From Streptomyces flaveolus (GTDB taxonomy: Bacteria > Actinomycetota > Actinomycetes > Streptomycetales > Streptomycetaceae), in the NCBI RefSeq assembly GCF_000716535.1, contig NZ_JNWV01000020.1, positions 284,853 through 348,852 of the forward strand: a stretch of DNA of 64,000 nucleotides, given 5' to 3'. Shown one piece after another: positions 56,169-64,000 of the stretch; the first letter of the stretch is position 1; every line of letters begins with the position of its first letter. A model generated the notes under the pieces. That model saw only the letters and a program-made list of their open reading frames with translations. It did not search any database and was not told the origin of the DNA. A program made the translations under genes and the position numbers.

Positions 56169-58412
56169 ATGGGGAACACAGAGGTGCGGGTGCGGGGGCT
56201 GGCCGCCCGCGCCGGCGGCTGGAGCGCCCGGCACCGCTGGGCGGCCGTCGGCATATGGGTGCTGTTCGTCGTCCTGGCGATGGGGCTCGGCTCGGCGGCG
56301 GGCCGGGTCGACGTGAACGAGAGCGATCAGCTCAAGGGGGAGACGCACACCGCCGCGAAGATCATCGATGACGCCGGGATCAAGGAGCCGGCCGGTGAGA
56401 CCGTCCTGATCCAGTCGAAGGACGGCGCCGTCAAGGCCACCAGCCCGCAGTTCCGCGCGGCCGTCGCCGACGTGGTCGGGGCCGTCGAGGGCACCGGCAA
56501 GGTGACGGCGGTGACCTCGCCGTACGACACGCACACCGTCTCCCGGGACGGCCGCAGCGCGCTGGTCCAGTTCGACCTGCGCGGTGACGCGGAGACGGCG
56601 GCCGACCGGATCGAGCCGGTGCTCAAGGCCGTCGCCGGGGTGCAGAAGGACCACGGCACGCTGCGGATCGAGGAGATCGGCGGCGCCAGCATGCAGAAGC
56701 AGTACAAGGACGCCTTCGGGGACGACTTCCAGCAGGCCGAGTACTCGGCGGTGCCGGTGGCCCTCGGCATCCTGCTGATCGCGTTCGGCGCGCTGGTGGC
56801 CGCGCTGCTGCCGGTGGCCCTCGCGATCACCGCGATCATGGCGACGATGGGCCTGATGGGCCTGGTCAGCCACCTCCAGCCGATGAGCGACACCGCCAAC
56901 TCCGTGATGCTGCTGGTCGGTATGGCCGTAGGCGTCGACTACTGCCTGTTCTATCTGCGCCGGGAGCGCGAGGAGCGGGAGGCCGGCCGGGACGCGGGCA
57001 CCGCCCTCCGGATCGCCGCCGCGACCAGCGGCCGGGCGATCATCGTCTCCGGTGTCACGGTCTGCGTGGCGATGGCGGGCATGCTGTTCACCGGGCTCGC
57101 CGAGTTCGAGGCGATGGGTCTGGCCTCGCTGATGGTGGTGGCGGTCGCCATGGTCGGCTCGGTGACCGTGCTGCCCGCGCTGCTGTCGCTGCTCGGCGAG
57201 CGGGTCGAGAAGGGGCGGCTTCCGTTCCTGGGCCGCCGCAGGCGCCGGGGGAACGGAGACAGCCGGTTCTGGACGGCCGTGCTGCGGGGCGTGCTGGCCA
57301 AGCCGCTGGTCTCGGTCGTCGTCGCAGCCGGCGCGCTGCTGGCGGTCGCCGCGCCCGCGCTCGGCATGAAGACCCAGCAGCTCACCCTGGACCAGGAGTT
57401 CGGCGACTCGCTGCCGATCGTGCAGACGTACAACCGCATCAACGACGCCTTCCCGGGCGGCAGCGAACCGGCCGAGGTCGTCGTCAGGGCCAAGGACATC
57501 GACGCGCCCGAGGTCCGGCAGGCACTGGCCGACTTCAAGAAGCAGGCGGTCGCCTCGGGCGCCTCGCGCGGACCGGTCGACGTCAAGCTGTACGACGCCC
57601 AGGACGTGGCCCTGGTGTCCGTGCCGCTGGTCGGCGGCTCCGACATGGACCGGGCGACCGAGAGCCTGGAGAAGCTGCGCGACGAGGTGCGGCCCGCCAC
57701 GCTCGGCAAGGTCGACGGCGTGCAGGCGCCGGTGACCGGGCAGGTCGCGGGCAACAACGACTTCAACGACCAGCTCATGGGCTCCGTCGTCCCGGTCTTC
57801 GTGTTCGTGGTCGTCTTCGCCTTCCTGCTGATGCTGCTGTCGTTCCGCTCGCTGACGGTCGCCATCACGTCGATCGTGCTCAACCTGCTGTCGGTGGCCG
57901 CCGCCTACGGCATCCTCGTCGCCGTCTTCCAGCACGGCTGGGGTGCCTCGCTGGTCGGCGCGGAGGGCGTCGGCGCGATCGTCACGTGGCTGCCGCTGTT
58001 CCTCTTCGTGATCCTGTTCGGACTGTCGATGGACTACCACGTGTTCGTCGTCTCCCGGATCCGCGAGGCCCGGATGCGCGGCCGTACGACGAAGGACGCG
58101 ATCCGGCACGGCGTGGTCACCACGGCCGGGGTCGTCACCAGCGCCGCGGTCATCATGGTCGCCGTCTTCGCGATCTTCGGCACGCTGTCCATGCAGTCCA
58201 TGAAGCAGATGGGCGTGGGCCTGGCCGCGGCGGTCCTGATCGACGCCACGGTCATCCGCGGGGTGCTGCTGCCGGCGGTGATGGCACTGCTCGGCGAGCG
58301 CAACTGGTACCTGCCGAAGTGGCTGCACCGCCTGCCGGACCTCACCCACGACGAGTCGCCGGAACAGGTGGCGACGCCGGTGCCCGACCGGGGTGAGCGA
58401 CTGACTGTCTGA
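56169..58412 (+). CDS. MMPL-family RND transporter
   Basis: A 747-aa inner-membrane exporter with two repeats, each one span, a large extracytoplasmic loop and five spans. Motifs 'LLVGMAVGVDYCLFYLRRERE' and, in the second repeat, 'ILFGLSMDYHVFVVSRIREARMRG' carry the Asp-Tyr pair of the proton relay. It belongs to the Streptomyces/mycobacterial MMPL group that moves lipids or hydrophobic metabolites. ATG 56169 after AGGGGGAAG. Monocistronic: followed by a strong terminator. Confidence 0.92.
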   Translation: MGNTEVRVRGLAARAGGWSARHRWAAVGIWVLFVVLAMGLGSAAGRVDVNESDQLKGETHTAAKIIDDAGIKEPAGETVLIQSKDGAVKATSPQFRAAVADVVGAVEGTGKVTAVTSPYDTHTVSRDGRSALVQFDLRGDAETAADRIEPVLKAVAGVQKDHGTLRIEEIGGASMQKQYKDAFGDDFQQAEYSAVPVALGILLIAFGALVAALLPVALAITAIMATMGLMGLVSHLQPMSDTANSVMLLVGMAVGVDYCLFYLRREREEREAGRDAGTALRIAAATSGRAIIVSGVTVCVAMAGMLFTGLAEFEAMGLASLMVVAVAMVGSVTVLPALLSLLGERVEKGRLPFLGRRRRRGNGDSRFWTAVLRGVLAKPLVSVVVAAGALLAVAAPALGMKTQQLTLDQEFGDSLPIVQTYNRINDAFPGGSEPAEVVVRAKDIDAPEVRQALADFKKQAVASGASRGPVDVKLYDAQDVALVSVPLVGGSDMDRATESLEKLRDEVRPATLGKVDGVQAPVTGQVAGNNDFNDQLMGSVVPVFVFVVVFAFLLMLLSFRSLTVAITSIVLNLLSVAAAYGILVAVFQHGWGASLVGAEGVGAIVTWLPLFLFVILFGLSMDYHVFVVSRIREARMRGRTTKDAIRHGVVTTAGVVTSAAVIMVAVFAIFGTLSMQSMKQMGVGLAAAVLIDATVIRGVLLPAVMALLGERNWYLPKWLHRLPDLTHDESPEQVATPVPDRGERLTV

Positions 58413-58427
58413 TGCGGCCCGTTGACG

Positions 58428-58466
58428 CAGGGCCCGCCGGTTCTCGCTGGGAACCGGCGGGCCCTG
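58428..58466. terminator. 16-bp bidirectional terminator
   Basis: CAGGGCCCGCCGGTTC (58428-58443) and GAACCGGCGGGCCCTG (58451-58466) with loop TCGCTGG, between the convergent MMPL and glycosyltransferase genes. Confidence 0.88.
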
Positions 58467-58484
58467 TCCGTGCTCTCGCCGTCT

Positions 58485-59690
58485 CTACCCCGGGCGGTGG
58501 CCCGGCAGTTCGGCCTCGATGAGGTCCGCGGCCCGCCGGGTGCCGCCCTCCCGGGCCATCTGCGCCCGCACCTCCTTGAGCCGGCGCGCGACCTCCGGGT
58601 CGTCCACCAGGGCGAGGGCCGCCTCGCGGAGGCGGTCGGCGGTGGCCTCCTCGGGGGGCAGGTGCCGGGCGACCCCGAGCCCCTGGAGCATGTCGGCGTT
58701 GCCGAACTGGTCGACGGCCTGCGGTACGGCGATCATCGGCGTCCCGGTGGCCAGCCCCTCCTGGCTGCCGCCGGCGCCCGCGTGCGTGACGAACAGGTCG
58801 GCCTGCCGCAGGATCGCGAGCTGCGGCACCCAGTCGCGGACGTCGACCCGGGCCGGCACGTCGCCCAGCTCGGCGCGGGACACATGCCGGCCGACCTGGA
58901 GGACGACGTGCCAGCCGGGAAGGTCGGCGAAGGCGCGCACGCACTCCCGGTAGAAGGCGGGCTGCTTGGTGAAGGCCGAGCCGAGCGACACCAGGACGAC
59001 CTTCTCCGCGTCGGCGGGCCGCTGCCAGTCGCCCTGGTCGGCGCGGTCGCCCTGGCAGGCGCCGACGAAGGTGTGGACGCGCTCGTCCACCCGGTCGGCG
59101 TGCGGCTGGAGCACCTTCGGGATCAGCACCAGGGAGCGGGCGGGGCGGCCGGCGAAGTCGTCCGGGTGCCGGGTGATCCCGTTCTCGGCCAGCCAGGCCG
59201 CGAACCGGGCGTAGTACGCCCGTCCGCGCTCCGTCTTCCTCGGCCCGGCCCACATCGGCTCGGCGACCTCCTCCTCGTAGCCCTCCCAGGCGACGAGGTT
59301 CGGGGAGAGCGAGACCGCCGGGACGCCCCAGCGGTGGGCGAGGACACGGGCCGGGTAGGAGGTGATGTCGTACAGCACGAGGTCGGGGGTGTCGTCGGCG
59401 TAGGCCTCGACGAGCTGCGGGAGCGCCTGGACGGCGTCGTCCAGGAACGGCTCCACGTTGTCCAGCAGGGTGGTCCCCCAGGCCTCGGGGTCGGCGTCCG
59501 GGCCCGGCAGGGTGGAGGTGTAGGGCACGGGCCGGGCTCCGGTGGCGGCCACCTTGTCGGCGAAGGCCGGCGGGATGGCATAGCTGACCCGGTGCCCCCG
59601 GGCGACGAGTTCACGGATCACCTCCAGGCTGGGGTTCACGTGGCCGTGGGCGGCGATGGAGAACATGGCGATGTGGGCGGGCGCGGTCAT
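58485..59690 (-). CDS. Macrolide-family glycosyltransferase (MGT/OleD-like, GT1)
   Basis: A 401-aa GT-B enzyme. '[30 protein letters not shown]' holds the catalytic His (HGHVNP). The C-terminal donor site '[32 protein letters not shown]' is the PSPG-like motif of UDP-glucosyltransferases that inactivate macrolides or glycosylate flavonoids. Cytoplasmic. ATG 59690 follows a TAGCCT -10 box by 7 nt and a perfect palindrome overlaps the promoter, so expression is probably induced by a ligand. Likely a self-protection or detoxification enzyme. Confidence 0.9.
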   Translation of the reverse strand: MTAPAHIAMFSIAAHGHVNPSLEVIRELVARGHRVSYAIPPAFADKVAATGARPVPYTSTLPGPDADPEAWGTTLLDNVEPFLDDAVQALPQLVEAYADDTPDLVLYDITSYPARVLAHRWGVPAVSLSPNLVAWEGYEEEVAEPMWAGPRKTERGRAYYARFAAWLAENGITRHPDDFAGRPARSLVLIPKVLQPHADRVDERVHTFVGACQGDRADQGDWQRPADAEKVVLVSLGSAFTKQPAFYRECVRAFADLPGWHVVLQVGRHVSRAELGDVPARVDVRDWVPQLAILRQADLFVTHAGAGGSQEGLATGTPMIAVPQAVDQFGNADMLQGLGVARHLPPEEATADRLREAALALVDDPEVARRLKEVRAQMAREGGTRRAADLIEAELPGHRPG

Positions 59691-59697
59691 GAGCGGA

Positions 59698-59703
59698 AGG
59701 CTA
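59698..59703 (-). promoter_or_regulatory. -10 box TAGCCT for leaderless glycosyltransferase gene
   Basis: Complement of AGGCTA, 7 nt before ATG 59690. Confidence 0.5.
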
Positions 59704-59709
59704 GGCGAG

Positions 59710-59723
59710 ACGAGACGTCTCGT
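59710..59723. promoter_or_regulatory. Perfect 14-bp palindrome in the glycosyltransferase promoter
   Basis: ACGAGACGTCTCGT lies between the -10 box and a possible -35 TTGAAC (complement of 59722-59727). Position and symmetry are those of a TetR-type operator that blocks the promoter. Confidence 0.6.
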
Positions 59724-59797
59724 TCAATCGATTTCCCCGCCCGGCCCGGTGGCGGGTTCCGGGCGGGTCCGGGCCTCGTCGAGGCCGGCGGTCTCGC

Positions 59798-61096
59798 TCA
59801 GCGTTGGTAGCGGGCCAGCACCAGATTGCCGTCCCTCTCCAGACGACGGCGCAGCTCGGCGAGGCCGATGGCGCCGCTGTAGTACTCCTGGTAGGCCGGG
59901 GTGGCCACCTTGTCCTTCCATTCCGGGTAGCCGCGCACGGACTGGGCGGGCGCCGGGCGCAGCCGGGCCGCGAGGGCGGTGCCGGTGGCCCAGCCGTTCT
60001 CCTCGGTGTGCAGGGCCGGGTCCTTCAGGGCCCGGGTGCCGGTGGGCAGCATCCAGTCGCCGAGGGCGAGGCGGACCATGTTCTCCGGCCGCAGCAGGAA
60101 GTCGATGAACGCGACCGCCTCCTTCTTGTGCGGGCAGTCGGCGGAGACGGACAGCGTCTGCGGGCTGACGCCCTGGGTGAGCCCGTCGGCGCCCGCAGGC
60201 GCGGGCAGCACCTCCCAGCGGAAGCCCTCGGGCGCCTGCTGCGCGATCTGCTGGCGATAGGAGAAGCCCAGCGGGACCATCGCGTACCGGCCGCCGAAGA
60301 AGCCCGGCAGGGTGTCCGAACCGCCGCTGCCGAGCGTGGAGGCGGGTGCGCTGCGGTCGACCGCGACCTGGTCGTGCACGGTGCGCGGTACGACCGCGTC
60401 CCCGGCCGTGAACCGTACGGCGACCTTCCCGTCCGCGTCCCGGTGGAACAGCCGCCCGCCCGCCGACAGGGACAGGTTGAGCGTGGCGGAGACGGGCTCC
60501 TTCAGCGGCCAGGCCACGCCGTACCGCCCGGGCCCGCTGAGCCGCTTGGCCACCTGCCGGAACTCCGCCCAGCTCCATGGGTGTTCCGGTGTCGGTATGC
60601 GCACCTTCGCCGCGCGCAGCCGGTCCGCGTTCGCGATCAGCACCCGGGGTTCCTGGAGGAACGGCACGCCGTAGACGCCGTGCCCGAAGGTGGTCGCCTC
60701 CCAGCCGCTCGCCGGGATGTCGGACCTGAGCCGGGCGGGCAGCAGGCCGTTCAGATCGGCGAGGTAGCCGCCGTAGGCGAAGTCGGCGAGGTCGTCGGAG
60801 GCGTCGTGGATGACGTCCGGGGCCTCACCGCCCTCGAAGGAGGTGAGGAGCTGGTCGTGCACGCTGTCCCAGCTTCCCTGGACGTACTCGACCTTGATGT
60901 CCGGGTGGGACGCGTTCCACTCCTTCACCAGTTCCTTGTTGGCGGTGACGGACTCCTGCTGCCAGGCCAGGGACTGGAAGCGCAGGGTGATCGGGCCGCC
61001 GTCCGTGCGACCACCCGGGGAGCAGCCCGCGAGGAGCAGCAGGAGCACGACGAGCGCCGTGGCGATCCTGGTCCGCGTCAGTCCTCGACCGCGCAT
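59798..61096 (-). CDS. Sugar ABC transporter substrate-binding lipoprotein
   Basis: A 432-aa type-1 solute-binding protein. 'TRIATALVVLLLLLAGCSPGG' is a lipoprotein signal (Cys ~25). The mature part has 'VEYVQGSWDSVHDQLLTSFEGGEAPDVIHDASDDLADFA', the lobe-hinge region 'VPFLQEPRVLIANADRLRAA', and 'FGGRYAMVPLGFSYR', all of the MalE/UgpB class. Its ATG shares one base with the stop of the permease gene (TGATG). Specificity is not readable; the neighbours give no sugar enzyme. Confidence 0.88.
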   Translation of the reverse strand: MRGRGLTRTRIATALVVLLLLLAGCSPGGRTDGGPITLRFQSLAWQQESVTANKELVKEWNASHPDIKVEYVQGSWDSVHDQLLTSFEGGEAPDVIHDASDDLADFAYGGYLADLNGLLPARLRSDIPASGWEATTFGHGVYGVPFLQEPRVLIANADRLRAAKVRIPTPEHPWSWAEFRQVAKRLSGPGRYGVAWPLKEPVSATLNLSLSAGGRLFHRDADGKVAVRFTAGDAVVPRTVHDQVAVDRSAPASTLGSGGSDTLPGFFGGRYAMVPLGFSYRQQIAQQAPEGFRWEVLPAPAGADGLTQGVSPQTLSVSADCPHKKEAVAFIDFLLRPENMVRLALGDWMLPTGTRALKDPALHTEENGWATGTALAARLRPAPAQSVRGYPEWKDKVATPAYQEYYSGAIGLAELRRRLERDGNLVLARYQR

Positions 61097-61929
61097 CAGC
61101 TCTTCACCGCCCCGGCGAGCAGGCCGCCCGCGATCCGCCGCTGGACGAGCGCGAAGACGGCCACGGAGGGCAGGGTGGCGAGGAACGCGGCGGCGGCCAG
61201 CGGGCCGAGGTCGGCCACGCCCTCCGCGCCGATGAAGTGGGTGAGGATCACCGGGAGGGTCTGTCTCTGCGGGCTCTTGAGCAGCACCAGCGCGAAGAAG
61301 AACTCGTTCCACGCGGTGACGAACGCGAACAGGGCCGTCGCCGCGATGCCGGGTGCGAGCAGCGGCGCCGTCACCGATACGAGTGTTCTCAGCCGCCCGG
61401 CGCCGTCCACGGCCGCCGCCTCCTCCAGTTCGGCGGGCACCGCCCGGACGTGCCCGGTGAGCATCCACAGCGCGAACGGCAGCGCCCACACCACGTACAC
61501 CAGCACCAGTCCGATCAGGGAGTCGATCAGCCGCAGGTTCTTCAGCACCAGGAACAGCGGGATGATCACCAGCACGAAGGGGAACGCCTGGCTGACCACC
61601 ACCCACCCCGTGGCGGCCCGGGCCAGCCGGGTGCGGTGGCGGGCCATGACGTAGGCCATCGGGGTCGCGATCAGTACGGCGACGACGGCCGTGCAGAGCG
61701 CCACCAGCAGGGAGTTCAGGGCGGCGTGCGCCAGCGGCTGCTCCTCGAAGGCCTGCCGGACGTTGGCCAGGGTGGGGTGGCGCGGGATCCATGTGGGGTG
61801 CAGGCTGCCCAGCTCGCGCGGGGACTTGAGCGCGGTGGACAGCAACCACAGCAGGGGGAAGGCCAGGAAGAGCAGGTAGCCGAGGAGGGCGGCGTACTGG
61901 CCGGCGCGGGCCGCGCGGCGGGTCCTCAT
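61096..61929 (-). CDS. Sugar ABC transporter permease (MalG type)
   Basis: A 277-aa permease with six spans and the EAA loop 'ELEEAAAVDGAGRLRTLVSVTAPLLAPG'. 'NSLLVALCTAVVAVLIATPMAYVMAR' and 'WNEFFFALVLLKSPQRQTLPVIL' are typical of MalG-like subunits. ATG 61929 overlaps the stop of the other permease by 4 nt (ATGA). It pairs with the MalF-type protein encoded next upstream. Confidence 0.92.
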   Translation of the reverse strand: MRTRRAARAGQYAALLGYLLFLAFPLLWLLSTALKSPRELGSLHPTWIPRHPTLANVRQAFEEQPLAHAALNSLLVALCTAVVAVLIATPMAYVMARHRTRLARAATGWVVVSQAFPFVLVIIPLFLVLKNLRLIDSLIGLVLVYVVWALPFALWMLTGHVRAVPAELEEAAAVDGAGRLRTLVSVTAPLLAPGIAATALFAFVTAWNEFFFALVLLKSPQRQTLPVILTHFIGAEGVADLGPLAAAAFLATLPSVAVFALVQRRIAGGLLAGAVKS

Positions 61930-62858
61930 GCCTCCTCACCGCCCCGCAGCCGGCCGGCAAGGAACACCGCGAGCAGGACCGAGACCACCGCGACGAGCAC
62001 GCAGCCCATCGCCGCCGCGTAGCCGAACTGGCCGTAACGGAAGGCCTCTTCGTAGGCGAAGAGCATCGGCAGCCGGGTCTTTCCGCCGGGTCCGCCGCTC
62101 GTGAGCACGTAGACCAGGGCGAAGGAGTTGAGGTTCCAGATGAGGTTGAGCGCGGTGATGGCGAGGGCCACCGGTCTGAGCGCGGGCCAGGTGACGGTGC
62201 GGAAGCGGCGCCAGGCGCCCGCGCCGTCGACCGCCGCGGCCTCGTGGAGTTCACGCGGGACGTTCTGGAGTCCGGCGAGCAGGGCGACCGTGGTCTGCGG
62301 CAGACCGGCCCACACACCTACGACGATCACCGCGGGCAGCGCGGTCGCCAGGCCGCTCAGCCAGTCCCGGCCGGTCCCGAGGCCGAGGTCGCGCAGCGTT
62401 TCGTTGAGGACGCCGGCGTCCGGGTTGTAGACGAGCCGCCACATGATGCCGACGACGACCTCGGGCATCGCCCAGGGCACGATCGCGAGGGCGCGGGCCA
62501 GGCCGCGCAGGCGTAAGTCCTGGCTCAGGAGCAGCGCCAGGCCGAGCGCCAGCAGGAACTGGGGAACGGTCACGCCGATCGCCCAGACCAGTCCGATCCG
62601 GAACGACTCCCAGAACAGGGTGTCGTGCAGCAGGTCACGGAAGTTGAGGGCGCCGATCCACCGGGTGGCGGTCGTCCGGCCGGACTGGGCGTCGGTGAAG
62701 GCCAGCAGGATGCCGTAGAGGAGCGGGCCGACGCTGAGCAGGAGGATCGGGATGAGGGCGGGCAGGAGCAGGAACCAGGCGCCGCGATCGGCGACGCGGC
62801 GGCCGGCCGGCCGCCGTGCTCCGGCCGGTGGTGTCCCCGCTTCGGCAACCGATGTCAC
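61926..62858 (-). CDS. Sugar ABC transporter permease (MalF type)
   Basis: A 310-aa permease. Spans include 'AWFLLLPALIPILLLSVGPLLYGILLAFTDA' and 'FRIGLVWAIGVTVPQFLLALGLALLL'; the EAA loop is 'RELHEAAAVDGAGAWRRFRTVTWPALRP'. GTG 62858 is chosen: AAAGGGG lies 8 nt upstream, while ATG 62897 has no SD and lies inside the -10 box of the only good promoter (TTGACG at 62919-62924). First gene of a three-gene operon; no ATPase follows, so a shared MsiK-like ATPase elsewhere is expected, as for many Streptomyces sugar importers. Confidence 0.88.
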   Translation of the reverse strand: MTSVAEAGTPPAGARRPAGRRVADRGAWFLLLPALIPILLLSVGPLLYGILLAFTDAQSGRTTATRWIGALNFRDLLHDTLFWESFRIGLVWAIGVTVPQFLLALGLALLLSQDLRLRGLARALAIVPWAMPEVVVGIMWRLVYNPDAGVLNETLRDLGLGTGRDWLSGLATALPAVIVVGVWAGLPQTTVALLAGLQNVPRELHEAAAVDGAGAWRRFRTVTWPALRPVALAITALNLIWNLNSFALVYVLTSGGPGGKTRLPMLFAYEEAFRYGQFGYAAAMGCVLVAVVSVLLAVFLAGRLRGGEEA

Positions 62859-62895
62859 GGAATCAGCCCCTTTGCCTGCTCCGGTTGGCGTGTTC

Positions 62896-62924
62896 ATGTT
62901 CGTAAAGGCCCGGTACCCCGTCAA
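62896..62924 (-). promoter_or_regulatory. Promoter candidate of the sugar ABC operon
   Basis: TTGACG (complement of 62919-62924), 17-bp spacer, GAACAT (62896-62901). Predicted transcription starts near 62889, giving a ~30-nt leader before GTG 62858. Confidence 0.4.
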
Positions 62925-63034
62925 GGGACCGCGCACGACCGCCGGGCCCGCGCACGGTGGCCGACCTGGGCGGATGCGAGACTGGCCGGGGACCGGACAC
63001 ACACGGCACGGGAAGACGGCACGGAGGCAGGACG

Positions 63035-63898
63035 ATGGACGAGGCACGCGCGCGGGACGTACTGGCCGCGGCGGGAGTGCTGCCGGCCCCGGTCCGGGAC
63101 GCACGGCTCCTGGCCCTCGGTGAGAACGCGGTGTTCGCGGCCGGTGACCTGGTGGTGAAGGTGGGCCGGGACGCGGAGCTGCTGGCGCGGGCCGAGCGCG
63201 AGCTGGCCATCGCCGGCTGGCTTGCCGAGGCGGACGTACCGGCGGTACGGGCGGCCGAGCCGAAGCCGCTGCTGGTGGACGGCCACCCGGTGACCGTGTG
63301 GCACCGGCTGCCGGAGCCCGTACGGCCGGCCGAGCCGCGGGACCTGGCCGCCCTGCTGCGCCGGGTGCACGCACTGCCCTCTCCCCCCTTCGGGTTGTCG
63401 CCCCGCGATCTGCTGGGCGGTGTCGAACGCTGGCTCAGGCTCGCGGGAGACGCGATCGATCCCTCGGACGCGGCGTTTCTCCGTGCGCGCCGGGACGGCT
63501 TCGCCGCTCAGGCGGCGGCGCTGACACCGCGCCTGGCGCCGGGGCCGATCCACGGGGACGCGCTGCCCCGCAATGTGCACATCGGGCCGGACGGGCCGGT
63601 CCTGGTCGACCTGGAGACCTTCTCCGCCGATCTGCGCGAGCACGACCTGGTCGTCATGGCTCTCTCCCGCGACCGGTACGGGCTGCCCGCGGAGGCGTAC
63701 GACTCCTTCACCGAGGCGTACGGGTGGGATGTGCGCGAGTGGGAGGGCTGCGCGGTCCTGCGCGGCGCCCGGGAGACGGCGAGCTGTGCCTGGGTGGCCC
63801 AGCACGCGCCGTCCAACCCGAAGGCGCTGGCCGAGTTCCGGCGCAGGGTGGCGTCGCTGCGGGACGGGGACCCGACGGTGCGGTGGTATCCCTTCTGA
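63035..63898 (+). CDS. Aminoglycoside/choline-type phosphotransferase (APH family)
   Basis: A 287-aa kinase-fold enzyme. 'ENAVFAAGDLVVKVGRDAELLARAEREL' covers the nucleotide loop and Lys. The Brenner motif 'PIHGDALPRNVHI' (H-G-D-x4-N) and 'VLVDLETFS' (metal Asp) are intact. It could phosphorylate an antibiotic, a sugar or another small molecule; length fits APH. SD GGAGGCAGG before ATG 63035. Divergent from the sugar ABC operon. Confidence 0.88.
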   Translation: MDEARARDVLAAAGVLPAPVRDARLLALGENAVFAAGDLVVKVGRDAELLARAERELAIAGWLAEADVPAVRAAEPKPLLVDGHPVTVWHRLPEPVRPAEPRDLAALLRRVHALPSPPFGLSPRDLLGGVERWLRLAGDAIDPSDAAFLRARRDGFAAQAAALTPRLAPGPIHGDALPRNVHIGPDGPVLVDLETFSADLREHDLVVMALSRDRYGLPAEAYDSFTEAYGWDVREWEGCAVLRGARETASCAWVAQHAPSNPKALAEFRRRVASLRDGDPTVRWYPF

Positions 63899-64000
63899 GG
63901 GGCCTAGTACTGCAATCACAGTTATGGGGTTTGGCCTCGCCGTTTGTAGTGGCTGATGCGAGCGCGGGTCTGACTGAGCCGTCTCCACCATGACCAGCGC
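63899..64000. other. Low-GC end region, possible mobile-element edge
   Basis: After the phosphotransferase stop, base composition falls visibly (CTAGTACTGCAATCACAGTT at 63904-63923, then TATGGGGTTTGG). I recall CTAGTACTGCA-type sequences near insertion sequences in Streptomyces, but no inverted repeat or transposase can be verified before the window ends. Confidence 0.25.

Overview
The window is chromosomal DNA from a Streptomyces-type actinomycete. It is very GC-rich with strong GC3 bias, uses many GTG and a few TTG starts, and has many leaderless promoters in which a TANNNT -10 box lies 6-8 nt before the start codon. The sulfur cluster in the middle has the same order that I recall for S. 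coelicolor SCO6102-SCO6093. No rRNA, tRNA, CRISPR array or intact transposon was seen.

Layout. 1-8.5 kb: carbohydrate and general metabolism. This holds the end of a GH2 beta-galactosidase, an MFS transporter remnant, a secreted phosphodiesterase/lectin, a TetR-hydrolase pair, a PEP-mutase-family lyase, DUF2264 and GH43 genes, and homocysteine methyltransferase. 8.7-12.2 kb: a minus-strand lactococcin-972-type bacteriocin operon (bacteriocin, large membrane protein, ABC ATPase, 41-aa membrane peptide). 12.3-22 kb: an esterase with a LacI regulator and a duplicated esterase fragment, small secreted proteins, a second PEP-mutase-family lyase, ThuA, a lipoprotein, VOC proteins, a LysR gene without its DNA-binding domain, DUF817 and an AraC regulator. 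22.0-22.65 kb: a non-coding ~90-bp-period repeat array. 22.7-31 kb: membrane proteins (VC0807, YihY), an AidB-like flavoprotein, a GAF regulator, a secreted protein and a GNAT enzyme.

31.1-40.6 kb is a sulfate and sulfonate assimilation operon: a cysteine-containing leader peptide, sulfite reductase, a zinc-ribbon protein, APS reductase, CysC, CysD, CysN, SsuA, SsuB, SsuC and sirohydrochlorin chelatase. It links sulfur uptake, reduction and siroheme supply.

40.6-53.8 kb is the most interesting region. It encodes a fibronectin-III protein, two zinc-ribbon GTPases around a large GAP1-type protein, a 41-aa membrane peptide, a vWA protein, a PP2C phosphatase and a kinase with a DND motif in place of DFG. 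A strong terminator then separates these from two convergent genes that share a TYNxGNVxGPxNFGxHG motif, at the N-terminus of a 107-aa protein and the C-terminus of a membrane protein. The components match the computationally predicted double-GTPase/GAP1 conflict systems, and the shared motif looks like a homotypic (amyloid-type) signalling pair.

54-64 kb: a DsbA-like nitroreductase-family protein, a ketopantoate-reductase-like enzyme, an MMPL transporter, a macrolide-type glycosyltransferase behind a perfect 14-bp palindrome, a sugar ABC transporter without its own ATPase, and a phosphotransferase. The last ~100 bases are lower in GC and may be the edge of a mobile element.
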